Shown piece by piece: positions 1 to 7,362 of a DNA stretch of 64,000 nt. Each line of letters begins with the position of its first letter. The first letter of the stretch is position 1. The notes below the pieces were generated by a model. That model searched no databases and was not told the DNA's origin. It was given only the letters and a program-made list of their open reading frames with translations. Source of the stretch: Streptomyces sp. A1136 (lineage in GTDB: Bacteria > Actinomycetota > Actinomycetes > Streptomycetales > Streptomycetaceae); contig NZ_SSBJ01000021.1 of the NCBI RefSeq assembly GCF_004795055.1, forward strand, positions 62,001-126,000. Direction: 5' to 3'. A program made the position numbers and the translations under genes.

Positions 1-253
1 CCGCCTTCTGGTACAGGTCCTGGAGGCGGGTGAGCAGCGCCCCGACGGACTCGCCGGTGGCGGGTGCGCCGGCGGGTTCGGTGCCGGGCCGCGGTGCGGC
101 GGCGGGCCGCGGTGCGGTGGCCGGCCGTGGGGCAGCGGCGGGTTCCGTCGCGGGGAGGGGTTCGGCGCGGGCGGTGGCGGGCGGGCCGGCGGCCGTGAGG
201 AGGACGGCGGCGGCGACGCAGACGGTGCGGACAAGACGTGGTCGGTTTGTCAT
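1..253 (-). CDS. Secreted NlpC/P60-type protein, N-terminal fragment (3' end outside window)
   Basis: Only the first 84 codons are visible. The ATG is at 253-251 behind a strong GGAGGTGA ribosome site. The protein opens with a basic n-region, an Ala/Leu/Val-rich hydrophobic stretch and an Ala-x-Ala-type signal-peptidase site near residue 30. A low-complexity Pro/Ala/Arg/Glu linker follows with a repeated APRPA-like motif. The start of a coiled-coil segment (SVGALLTRLQDLYQKA) sits at the window edge. This arrangement is typical of Streptomyces C40 (NlpC/P60) peptidoglycan hydrolases, whose catalytic domain lies at the C-terminus. That domain is outside the window, so the family call is an inference from the N-terminal layout. 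The gene diverges from the cell-wall synthesis pair that follows, which fits a wall-related role. Confidence 0.6.
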   Translation of the reverse strand, partial: MTNRPRLVRTVCVAAAVLLTAAGPPATARAEPLPATEPAAAPRPATAPRPAAAPRPGTEPAGAPATGESVGALLTRLQDLYQKA

Positions 254-451
254 GTAATCACCTCCGGGGCGGCCGATGCTGCCATGTCCGGTATGACGAA
301 TCGCCCAGCGGATACGGCGGGGTGAGGCCGCGTCACCTGTTCGGCGGGGGCGCCGGGGCGATCCGGTCTGCGCCCCGGCCCGTCTGGCCTCGGGTTCCGA
401 CCGTTTGTGTCGACTCTTCGGCGCACTGTGACATAAGCGGACATAGCGTTC

Positions 452-476
452 CCGTGCTTGCTACGTTCCCCCTATG
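452..476 (+). promoter_or_regulatory. Candidate leaderless promoter of the ftsW-like gene
   Basis: A TACGTT hexamer at 462-467 ends six bases before the ATG at 474, and no Shine-Dalgarno sequence precedes that ATG. This is the usual geometry of a leaderless Streptomyces transcript. The -35 region is poor, so the call rests on the -10 and the missing ribosome site. Confidence 0.3.
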
Positions 477-1847
477 ACCGCTCTGACGGCGAAGGTGGCG
501 GAACCCGCTCCGCCCCCGCCTCCCGACGCCCTGACCCCCAAGGGCCGCGGCATCGAGCTCACATTGCTCGTCGGGTCGGTCCTGATCGCCGTACTCGGTC
601 ACCTCTACGTCGGCTTCGCCGCCACCGGCCACTTCCCCGACGCCGTCACCCGGCACACCGTCGGGTTCGCCGGGGCCGCCCTGCTCGCGCACCTCGCGGT
701 CCGGCTCCGCGCCCCGTACGCCGACCCGCTCGTCCTGCCCATCGCCGTCCTGCTCAACGGCCTCGGCCTGGTCCTGATCGAGCGGCTCGACCTCACCACC
801 CCCGCCCATCCGGCCGCAGGCGACCAACTGCGCTGGTCCGGCCTCGGGCTGGCGCTGTTCGTGCTGGTGGTCGGAGCGCTGCGGGACCACCGGGTCCTCC
901 AGCGGTACGCGTACCTCTCGGTCACCACGGCGCTCGCCCTGATGCTCGTCCCCGTCTTCTTCCCGGCCGTCAACGGCGCCCACATCTGGATCCGGTTCGC
1001 CGGGTACTCCTTCCAGCCCGGGGAGTTCGCCAAGATCCTGCTCGCCGTCTTCTTCGCCGCCTACCTCGCCGCGAACCGCACCGCCCTCGCGCTGACCGGA
1101 CGCCGGCTGCTGTGGAAGCTGCGCCTGCTGCCCGGCCGCGTCCTCGGCCCGATCCTCACCATCTGGCTGCTCAGCGTCGGCGTACTGGTCCTGGAACGCG
1201 ACCTGGGCACGTCCCTGCTCTTCTTCGGCCTGTTCGTGATCATGTTGTTCACCGCCACCGGGCGGATCGGGTGGATCGCGATCGGACTGCTGCTCGCCGC
1301 CCTCGGCGCGTACGCGGTGGGGACGTTCGAGCCGCACGTGCACGGCCGCGTGGAGGACTGGCTGAATCCTTTCGCCTCCATCGCGCGCGGCGACGGCCCC
1401 GGCCAGCTCGCGCAGTCCCTCTTCGCCTTCGGCGCCGGCGGCCTCCTCGGCGCCGGCCTCGGCCACGGCCAGTCCTTCCTCATCGGCTTCGCCGCCAAGT
1501 CCGACTTCATCCTGGCCACCGCCGGCGAGGAACTCGGGCTCGTCGGCCTGAGCGCGATCCTGCTGCTCTACGGGCTCCTCGTGGACCGGGGCTTCCGCGC
1601 CGGACTCGCGCTGCGCGACCCCTTCGGGCGCCTCCTCGCCACCGGGCTCGCCTCGATCCTCGCCCTCCAGGTGTTCGTCATCGCCGGCGGTGTCACCGGG
1701 CTGATCCCGCTCACCGGCATGGCCATGCCGTTCCTGGCGCAGGGCGGTTCCTCCGTGGTCACGAACTGGATCATCGTCGCCCTGCTGATCCGGCTCGGCG
1801 ACAGTGCCCGCAGGCCCCTGCCGGCCGGAGAGGCGGCCGCCGCGTGA
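474..1847 (+). CDS. FtsW/RodA/SpoVE family (SEDS) peptidoglycan glycosyltransferase
   Basis: The 457-residue polytopic membrane protein has about ten hydrophobic segments starting near residue 23. SEDS proteins polymerise lipid II into glycan strands and work with a class B penicillin-binding protein. The conserved late motif with SDF and GEELG is present near residues 338-350, in the place where FtsW/RodA proteins carry their TDFIFA-like block. A basic and acidic cytosolic loop with repeated Arg lies around residues 200-225. The stop overlaps the GTG of the next gene, a cognate transpeptidase, so the pair is co-translated. This is probably a second SEDS/bPBP pair, separate from the ftsW of the division cluster and from rodA. 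Whether it serves division, sporulation or wall stress cannot be told from sequence. Confidence 0.9.
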   Translation: MTALTAKVAEPAPPPPPDALTPKGRGIELTLLVGSVLIAVLGHLYVGFAATGHFPDAVTRHTVGFAGAALLAHLAVRLRAPYADPLVLPIAVLLNGLGLVLIERLDLTTPAHPAAGDQLRWSGLGLALFVLVVGALRDHRVLQRYAYLSVTTALALMLVPVFFPAVNGAHIWIRFAGYSFQPGEFAKILLAVFFAAYLAANRTALALTGRRLLWKLRLLPGRVLGPILTIWLLSVGVLVLERDLGTSLLFFGLFVIMLFTATGRIGWIAIGLLLAALGAYAVGTFEPHVHGRVEDWLNPFASIARGDGPGQLAQSLFAFGAGGLLGAGLGHGQSFLIGFAAKSDFILATAGEELGLVGLSAILLLYGLLVDRGFRAGLALRDPFGRLLATGLASILALQVFVIAGGVTGLIPLTGMAMPFLAQGGSSVVTNWIIVALLIRLGDSARRPLPAGEAAAA

Positions 1848-3316
1848 TCCGCTACATCCGCTGGTGCGCGTACTTCTGTGCGGCCCTGCTCCTCGCCCTG
1901 CTGGTCAACATCGGCCGGGTGCAGGTCTGGGAGGCCTCCGCCTACGGCGCGAACCCGGCCAACAAGCGCACCGCCGTCGAGCGGTACGCGAAGCCGCGCG
2001 GGAATGTCCTGGTCGACGGCCGGCCTGTCACCGGCTCCCGGGACAGCGGCCAACTGCTGCGCTACGAGCGGACCTACATCGACGGCCCGCTCTACGCACC
2101 CGTCACCGGCTTCGCCTCGCAGACGTACGGGACCAGCTTCGTCGAGCGGGCCGAGGACGCCGTCCTCGCGGGCACCGACCCCGGTCTCTCCGCCTTCCCG
2201 CTCTGGTACGACCTGGCCCGCGGCCACCCGCCGGGCGGGAACGCGGTCACGACCATCCGGGCCGGGATGCAGCGGGCCGCGTACACCGGGCTGGCGGGGA
2301 AGCGGGGCGCGGTCGCGGCCCTGGAGCCGGCCACCGGCAGGATCCTGACCCTGGTCAGCAGCCCCTCGTACGACCCGGCGGCGCTCTCGGGCACCGGCGC
2401 GCGGGTCAAGGACGCGTGGACGCGGCTCAACGCCGACCCCGCCAAGCCGATGCTCAACCGGGCGCTGCGCGAGACGTACCCGCCCGGCTCCACTTTCAAG
2501 ATCGTGACGGCGGCGGCCGCGCTCGACGCCGGGGTGGTCAAGGACGTGGACGCCCCCACCCGGACCCCCGACCCGTACCCGCTGCCGGGCACCGACACCC
2601 TGCTGCCGAACGAGGCCACCGGCTGCGAGGACGCCTCGATGGCGGAGGCGGTGCAGTGGTCGTGCAACACGGTCATGGCGAAGATCGGCGTACAGGTCGG
2701 CCTGGCCCGCATGGTGGACGCGGCGCGGCGCTTCGGCTTCAACGACGACGGGCTGCGCGTGCCCGCCTGGGTGTCGCCGTCGACCTTCGACACCGACATG
2801 AGCCCCGACCAACTGGCGCTGTCCTCGATCGGGCAGTTCAACACCAAGGCGACCCCCCTCCAGATGGCGATGGTGGCGGCGGCCGTCGCCAACGGCGGGG
2901 AGCTGAGACGCCCGTACCTGGTGGAGCGCACCACCCGGGACGACGGGAGCCAGGTGCGGCGCTCCGAACAGCACACGCTCGGCCGCGTGATGAGCCCCGC
3001 GACGGCGCTGCGCGTGCAGGAGCTCATGGTCAAGGTGGTGGAGAACGGGACGGGTCGCAACGCCGCCGTCCCGGGGACGGTGGTCGGCGGCAAGACCGGC
3101 ACCGCGCAGCACGGGGTGGGCAACGCGGGCACGCCCTACGCCTGGTTCATCGCCTGGGCCAGGGCGGCGGGCTCCCCGGTGCCGGCGGTCGCGGTCGCGG
3201 TGGTCGTCGAGGACGCCTCGGCGGACCGGGGCGGCATCAGCGGCAACAGCGCGGCGGCCCCGATCGCCCGCGCCGTGATGGCGGCCGCGCTGGAGGCGAA
3301 GCCGACCCTCCCGTAA
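1844..3316 (+). CDS. Class B penicillin-binding protein (peptidoglycan D,D-transpeptidase)
   Basis: The 490-residue protein starts at a GTG that overlaps the upstream stop in a GTGA arrangement. It has a single N-terminal membrane anchor (about residues 5-23), a short non-catalytic domain, and a C-terminal transpeptidase domain with all three active-site motifs. These are S-T-F-K at 216-219 (nucleophile Ser216), S-C-N at 273-275 and K-T-G at 417-419. It should cross-link peptidoglycan outside the membrane and be a target of beta-lactams. Size and layout match the PbpA group of actinobacteria, which pair with RodA/FtsW proteins. Its fusion by overlap to the SEDS gene indicates that the two form one glycan polymerase/cross-linking unit. 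Confidence 0.92.
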   Translation: MIRYIRWCAYFCAALLLALLVNIGRVQVWEASAYGANPANKRTAVERYAKPRGNVLVDGRPVTGSRDSGQLLRYERTYIDGPLYAPVTGFASQTYGTSFVERAEDAVLAGTDPGLSAFPLWYDLARGHPPGGNAVTTIRAGMQRAAYTGLAGKRGAVAALEPATGRILTLVSSPSYDPAALSGTGARVKDAWTRLNADPAKPMLNRALRETYPPGSTFKIVTAAAALDAGVVKDVDAPTRTPDPYPLPGTDTLLPNEATGCEDASMAEAVQWSCNTVMAKIGVQVGLARMVDAARRFGFNDDGLRVPAWVSPSTFDTDMSPDQLALSSIGQFNTKATPLQMAMVAAAVANGGELRRPYLVERTTRDDGSQVRRSEQHTLGRVMSPATALRVQELMVKVVENGTGRNAAVPGTVVGGKTGTAQHGVGNAGTPYAWFIAWARAAGSPVPAVAVAVVVEDASADRGGISGNSAAAPIARAVMAAALEAKPTLP

Positions 3317-3332
3317 GGGGTCCACCCATGGA

Positions 3333-4442
3333 TCAACCGCCCCCGGCGCCCTCCTCGATGGCGGACCGGACCTCCGCGACCCGCTCCCGTTCCTCCGCCG
3401 CGAACCGCTCGCGGTCCAGCGCCTCGGCGATCTCCTCGTCCTCGCTCATCAGCAGGTCGAGGTTGGAGTCGCCCATCTCGAAGACGCCCATCTCCAGGTA
3501 CGCCCGCTGCAACCGGTCGCCCCACAGCCCGATGTCCTTGACGCAGGGCACGATCCGGCTGAACAGCAGCCTGCGGAAGAGGTGCAGGAACTCCGACTGC
3601 TCGCTGAACTCCTCCGCCTCCTTCCTCGGGATGCCGAAGTTCTCCAGGACCTCCACCCCGCGCAGCCGGTCCCGCATCAGGTAGCAGCCCTCGATCACGA
3701 ATTCCTCGCGCTCGCGCAGCTCGGCGTCCGTCAGCTGCTTGTAGTAGTCCCGCAGCGCCATCCGCCCGAAGGCCACGTGCCGGGCCTCGTCCTGCATCAC
3801 GTACGCCAGGATCTGCTTGGGCAGCGGCTTGTCGGTCGTGTCGCGGATCATCCCGAAGGCCGCCAGCGCCAGCCCCTCGATCAACACCTGCATGCCGAGG
3901 TACGGCATGTCCCAGCGGGAGTCGCGCAGGGTGTCGCCGAGCAGCCCTTGCAGGCTGTCGTTGATCGGGTAGAGCATCCCGACCTTCTCGTGCAGGAAAC
4001 GCCCGAAGATCTCCGCGTGCCGGGCCTCGTCCATCGTCTGGGTCGCCGAGTAGAACTTCGCGTCCAGGTCCGGCACGGACTCGACGATGCGCGCCGCGCA
4101 CACCATCGCCCCCTGCTCCCCGTGCAGGAACTGGCTGAAGTTCCATGCCGCGTAGTGGCGGCGCAACTCCCCCTTGTCCTTCTCGGTGAGCTTGGCCCAG
4201 TAACGGGTGCCGTGGAGCGTCAGTGCCTCGTCGGGGGTGCCGAGCGGATCGCAGGGATCCACCTCCAGGTCCCACGCGATGCGCTTGGCGCCGTCCCACT
4301 GCTTGTCCTTGCCCTTCTGGTACAGGGCGAGCAGCCGCTCCCGGCCGGCGCCGTACTCCCAGCTGAAGCGGGCGGCGCCGGAGGCCGGAACCTGCCAGAC
4401 GTCCTCGCCGGGGTCCTTGGTGTAGAGCTCGTGCGTCGACAC
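3333..4442 (-). CDS. Ferritin-like (R2-like) diiron protein
   Basis: The 369-residue protein has no signal peptide. I chose GTG 4442 over the in-frame ATG at 4463 because GAGGGAG stands six bases before the GTG. Two carboxylate/histidine motifs typical of ferritin-like diiron four-helix bundles are visible, DEARH followed by AEIFGRFL and DEARH followed by VAFGRMAL. Further Glu residues that could complete the metal site lie around EEFVIEG and HGEQGAM. The family includes ribonucleotide reductase R2-like and AurF-like oxidases; the tyrosyl-radical signature of R2 was not identified. The last 40 residues are highly charged, with repeated Glu/Arg. It diverges from a second diiron oxygenase gene and a TetR gene, suggesting one regulated oxidative module. 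The substrate is unknown. Confidence 0.75.
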   Translation of the reverse strand: MSTHELYTKDPGEDVWQVPASGAARFSWEYGAGRERLLALYQKGKDKQWDGAKRIAWDLEVDPCDPLGTPDEALTLHGTRYWAKLTEKDKGELRRHYAAWNFSQFLHGEQGAMVCAARIVESVPDLDAKFYSATQTMDEARHAEIFGRFLHEKVGMLYPINDSLQGLLGDTLRDSRWDMPYLGMQVLIEGLALAAFGMIRDTTDKPLPKQILAYVMQDEARHVAFGRMALRDYYKQLTDAELREREEFVIEGCYLMRDRLRGVEVLENFGIPRKEAEEFSEQSEFLHLFRRLLFSRIVPCVKDIGLWGDRLQRAYLEMGVFEMGDSNLDLLMSEDEEIAEALDRERFAAEERERVAEVRSAIEEGAGGG

Positions 4443-4486
4443 TGACGCTCCCTCGTCTCGCATCTCACGTACTCGTCACGTCTCGC

Positions 4487-4522
4487 GTACTCGCCTACAA
4501 GACTCGTACTCGCTTACAAGAC
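4487..4522. promoter_or_regulatory. Two 17-bp direct repeats upstream of the ferritin-like gene
   Basis: GTACTCGCCTACAAGAC at 4487-4503 is repeated with one change at 4506-4522, so the units are spaced 19 bp apart. Read on the minus strand they contain TTGTAA and TTGTAGGCG elements that could be part of the promoter of the 4442 gene. Weaker copies of the ACTCG-type motif continue toward the start codon. They are candidate binding sites for the nearby TetR protein or another regulator. Confidence 0.45.
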
Positions 4523-4592
4523 GGCACAGTTGGCCACCGCCCGCAGCGTCACACGTTGGTAGACGCGGGGTCAACAAGTCGCGCCGGGGGGA

Positions 4593-4625
4593 TTGACGGT
4601 CTTGCTGACAAGCAGTCTCATAAGC
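4593..4625 (+). promoter_or_regulatory. Candidate promoter of the AurF-like gene
   Basis: A TTGACG -35 element lies at 4593-4598. A TCTCAT hexamer 17 bases downstream (4616-4621) is a plausible but weak -10. The spacer holds a CTTG-CTGA-CAAG inverted repeat that could be an operator half. It fires toward the gene starting at 4666. Confidence 0.4.
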
Positions 4626-4665
4626 AGTGACCGCCGGTAACTCCACGAGCGAGGTGTCCGAAGCC

Positions 4666-5595
4666 ATGACGACCGTGACCGATCGAGCAGCGCCGAGGGA
4701 CGCGCTCGGCCTCCTGAAGGACCGCGAGGAGACAGCCGAACGACTGCTCGCATCATCGGCCAAGCACTCCTTCGACCCCGACAAGGAACTCGACTGGGAC
4801 GCCCCGCCGATCGAAGGCAGGTACTACTGGCCGCCCGAACTGCTCTCGCTCTACGACACACCGCTCTGGAAGAAGATGGGCGAGGAGCAGCGCATCGACC
4901 TCTCCCGGCACGAGGCTGCCGCGCTCGGCTCCCTCGGCATCTGGTTCGAGATCATCCTGATGCAGCTGCTCGTCCGCCACATCTACGACAAGTCGCTGGT
5001 CAGCAACCACGTCCGCTACGCGCTCACCGAGATAGCCGACGAATGCCGGCACTCCATGATGTTCGCCCGCATGATCCGCAAGGCGGACACCCCCGCCTAC
5101 CCGGTCTCGCGCACCCACCACAACCTCGCTCGCGTCCTCAAGACGGTCTCCACCACCCCCGGTTCCTTCGCCTGCACCCTCCTCGGCGAGGAGATCCTCG
5201 ACTGGATGCAGCGCCTGACCTTCCCCGACGAGCGCATCCAACCGCTGGTGCGCGGGGTCACCCGCATCCACGTCATCGAAGAGGCCCGGCACGTCCGCTA
5301 CGCCCGCGAGGAACTGCGCCGCCAGATGCTGACGGCCCCCCGCTGGGAGCAGGAACTCACCCGGATCAGCTGCGGCGAGGCCGCCCGCGTCTTCTCGCTG
5401 GCCTTCGTCAACCCCCAGGTCTACGAGAACATCGGCCTGGACCGGCGCGAAGCCGTCGCCCAGGTCAAGGCGAGCGGCCACCGGCGCGAGGTCATGCAGA
5501 CCGGCGCCAAGCGGCTGACGGACTTCCTCGACGACATCGGCGTACTGCGCGGCGTAGGCCGCAGGCTGTGGAAGAGCTCGGGACTCCTGGCCTGA
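4666..5595 (+). CDS. AurF-like diiron oxygenase
   Basis: The 309-residue protein belongs to the p-aminobenzoate N-oxygenase (AurF) type of diiron enzymes. These use Glu/His ligands from helices with E-x6-H and E-x2-R-H motifs. DECRH (in the helix containing ADECRHSMMFARM) and EEARH followed by VRYAREEL are both present, as is the earlier helix Glu in WFEIIL. I chose ATG 4666 because GAGGTG lies nine bases upstream, whereas the in-frame GTG 4627 has no ribosome site. AurF itself makes a nitro group from an arylamine. No biosynthetic cluster surrounds this copy, so N-oxygenation is only one possibility and a housekeeping oxidation is equally likely. A TetR gene follows after 29 bp. Confidence 0.75.
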   Translation: MTTVTDRAAPRDALGLLKDREETAERLLASSAKHSFDPDKELDWDAPPIEGRYYWPPELLSLYDTPLWKKMGEEQRIDLSRHEAAALGSLGIWFEIILMQLLVRHIYDKSLVSNHVRYALTEIADECRHSMMFARMIRKADTPAYPVSRTHHNLARVLKTVSTTPGSFACTLLGEEILDWMQRLTFPDERIQPLVRGVTRIHVIEEARHVRYAREELRRQMLTAPRWEQELTRISCGEAARVFSLAFVNPQVYENIGLDRREAVAQVKASGHRREVMQTGAKRLTDFLDDIGVLRGVGRRLWKSSGLLA

Positions 5596-5624
5596 CCGTC
5601 ACTCCCCGGGGTTACCCTGCGGGC

Positions 5625-6341
5625 ATGACGACCGTACGGGCCTACCGCAGGCTGAGCGTCGAGGAGCGCCGGGCCCAACTCCTCGACGCGGCCCTGTCGC
5701 TGTTCGCGCACCGGGCGCCGGAGGAGGTCTCCCTCGACGACGTCGCCGAGGCCGCCGGGGTCTCGCGCCCGCTGGTCTACCGCTACTTCCCGGGCGGCAA
5801 ACAACAGCTCTACGAAGCCGCCCTGCGCTCGGCGGCGGAGCTGCTGGGACAGTGCTTCGCGCAACCCCAGGCAGGGCCCCTCACCCGGCGGCTGTCCCGG
5901 GCCCTGGACCGCTACCTGGCCTTCGTCGACGAACACGACACCGGCTTCGCGGCGCTGCTCCAGGGCGGCAGCGTGGTGGAGACCTCCCGTACGACGGCGA
6001 CCGTGGACGGCATTCGCCGCGCGGCGGCCGAACAGATCATCGTCCACCTGGCCGTCCCGGACCCGGGGCCGCGGCTGCGGATGATGGTGCGGACCTGGAT
6101 CACGGCCGTGGAAGGGGCCTCGCTGAACTGGATCGACGAGGGCAAGCAGCCTGAGGTCGGCTCGCTCCGCGACTGGCTGGTGGACCAGTTCATCGCCCTC
6201 CTCACCGCCACGGCGGCCACCGATCCGCAGACGGCCGCGGCGGCGCGGGCGGCCCTGGCGCTGGAAACGGCGGACGGCCCCGTCGGGGTCCTGGCCCGGC
6301 GGGTGATCCCCGTGGTCTCCGAGGCGGCCCACCTGCTGTGA
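5625..6341 (+). CDS. TetR family transcriptional regulator
   Basis: The 238-residue protein has an N-terminal helix-turn-helix (about residues 10-55). It shows the typical run VSLDDVAEAAGVSRPLVYRYF followed by a Lys-rich turn. The C-terminal ligand-binding domain has the YLAFV and GFAALL pattern seen in many actinobacterial TetR repressors of fatty-acid or aromatic metabolism. No good ribosome site precedes ATG 5625. TACCCT at 5613-5618 is placed as a -10 for a leaderless transcript. Its position 29 bp behind the AurF-like gene suggests that it controls the divergent diiron genes, where direct repeats were found. That link is inference. Confidence 0.88.
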   Translation: MTTVRAYRRLSVEERRAQLLDAALSLFAHRAPEEVSLDDVAEAAGVSRPLVYRYFPGGKQQLYEAALRSAAELLGQCFAQPQAGPLTRRLSRALDRYLAFVDEHDTGFAALLQGGSVVETSRTTATVDGIRRAAAEQIIVHLAVPDPGPRLRMMVRTWITAVEGASLNWIDEGKQPEVGSLRDWLVDQFIALLTATAATDPQTAAAARAALALETADGPVGVLARRVIPVVSEAAHLL

Positions 6342-6387
6342 CACTGGAGGGGTGAGAAGCGAATCGACCCCCTTCGAGGGCGGTCCC

Positions 6388-6606
6388 ATGGACGGCCGGT
6401 CCCTGCCGATCCTGCTGGGCCCGACCGGCCACCCCCCGAAGTGGTACGAGATCCCCGTCCCGAACCCGGACGGCGCGGCCCCGACGGTCCTGCTGTACGA
6501 ACGGGTCCCGGCGGGCCAGACGAAACGCCTGGGCCTCCGCAAGGGCTGGAAGTACACCTACCGCCCGGACACGACCCGCCCCCGCGCCCGCTGGCCGTGG
6601 CGGTAG
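6388..6606 (+). CDS. Small conserved-looking hypothetical protein
   Basis: The 72-residue basic protein has a compact pattern that looks coding: LLGPTGHPPKWYEIPVP, then TVLLYERVP and a Trp/Tyr-rich basic end (GWKYTYRPD). No domain is recognised. The reading frame can also start at GTG 6352, which sits directly on a GGAGGGG sequence, too close for normal initiation. ATG 6388 has a weak GAGGGCGG upstream. It lies 46 bp behind the TetR gene on the same strand and is followed by the repeat block. Function unknown. Confidence 0.45.
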   Translation: MDGRSLPILLGPTGHPPKWYEIPVPNPDGAAPTVLLYERVPAGQTKRLGLRKGWKYTYRPDTTRPRARWPWR

Positions 6607-7362
6607 CCGGTGCCCTGGCCGGGTCGTTGTGCGGTCCTCCGCGGGGTTGCCGGGTTCGTCGGGCGGGGTCGGCGTGTGGTTCTCCGCGGCGGGGCGGTTG
6701 CCCTGTCGGCCGGGCGGGGTGGCTGTGTGGTTCACCGCGGCGGGGCGGTGGCCCGGTCGGCCGGGCGGGGTCGGTGTTCGCCTCAAGCGCCGGCGGGGCT
6801 GGGGGTGGCTCCGTCCGGGCGGGGTGCCGCGGCCGTGGACGGGGTGGGGGGTCGTCCGGGGCGGGCATGCTTCATGGCGCCGACCCCGGGTCGTGGAAGC
6901 GCGACCCCCGCGCGCCACCCATCACGTTTTAGCCCCGTCCGCCCCCCACCCCGCCCCGACTCCCGTCCAGTACCCGCCGGCGGGACAGACCACCGCCCGG
7001 CCCGCACCCCTACAGTCCCGCCGGCGTTTGAGGCGGACACCCACCCGGCCTGCTGGTCCGGGCCGCCCTCGGGGCCCACGCATGGACCCGGTTTCACTTC
7101 AGCCCCGCCGGCGTTTGAGGCGCGCGGCGAAGCCGGGGTCGCTTCGCGCGGCGGTGCGCTCGCCGGCACCCAGCCCCGCCGGCGTTTGAGGCGGACCCAG
7201 GCCCCGCCCGGCGGTGGTCCGGGCAACCCCTGCGGGGGCCTTGGGGGCCCCGCGGCGACCGGTCTCACCAAGCCCCGCCGGCGTTTGAGGCGGACACCGA
7301 TCCGGCCCGGTGGTCCGGGCAGCCCCCGCGGGGGCCCGCGCAACGGCCCGGCCAGGGCAACG
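6607..7362. repeat. Non-coding repeat block A: 51-bp tandem repeat and dispersed 20-bp elements
   Basis: No gene is supported here. At the left, a G-rich unit beginning GTGTGGTTCTCCGCGG is repeated at 6674 and 6725 with a 51-bp period, and a degenerate first copy starts near 6629. Further right the 20-bp element CCCCGCCGGCGTTTGAGGCG occurs at 7016-7035 (one mismatch), 7103-7122, 7174-7193 and 7273-7292. A near-perfect copy on the opposite strand is at 6779-6798. Long open frames through this block are explained by GC skew and the repeats; none has a ribosome site or a recognisable product. Confidence 0.8.

Noticed and set aside
254..473. Possible c-di-AMP riboswitch before the NlpC/P60-like gene
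   Set aside because: Known for such genes in Streptomyces, but I could not find the conserved sequence blocks in this gap by eye.
333..1466. Long minus-strand frame opposite the ftsW-like gene
   Set aside because: It is a shadow of the coding strand: low-complexity Glu/Gly/Asp/Arg composition and no ribosome site. The membrane protein on the plus strand has clear family motifs.
5421..6557. 378-codon minus-strand frame across the TetR gene
   Set aside because: It is an antisense shadow of TetR and AurF-like genes with Arg/Gly/Asp bias and no domain.
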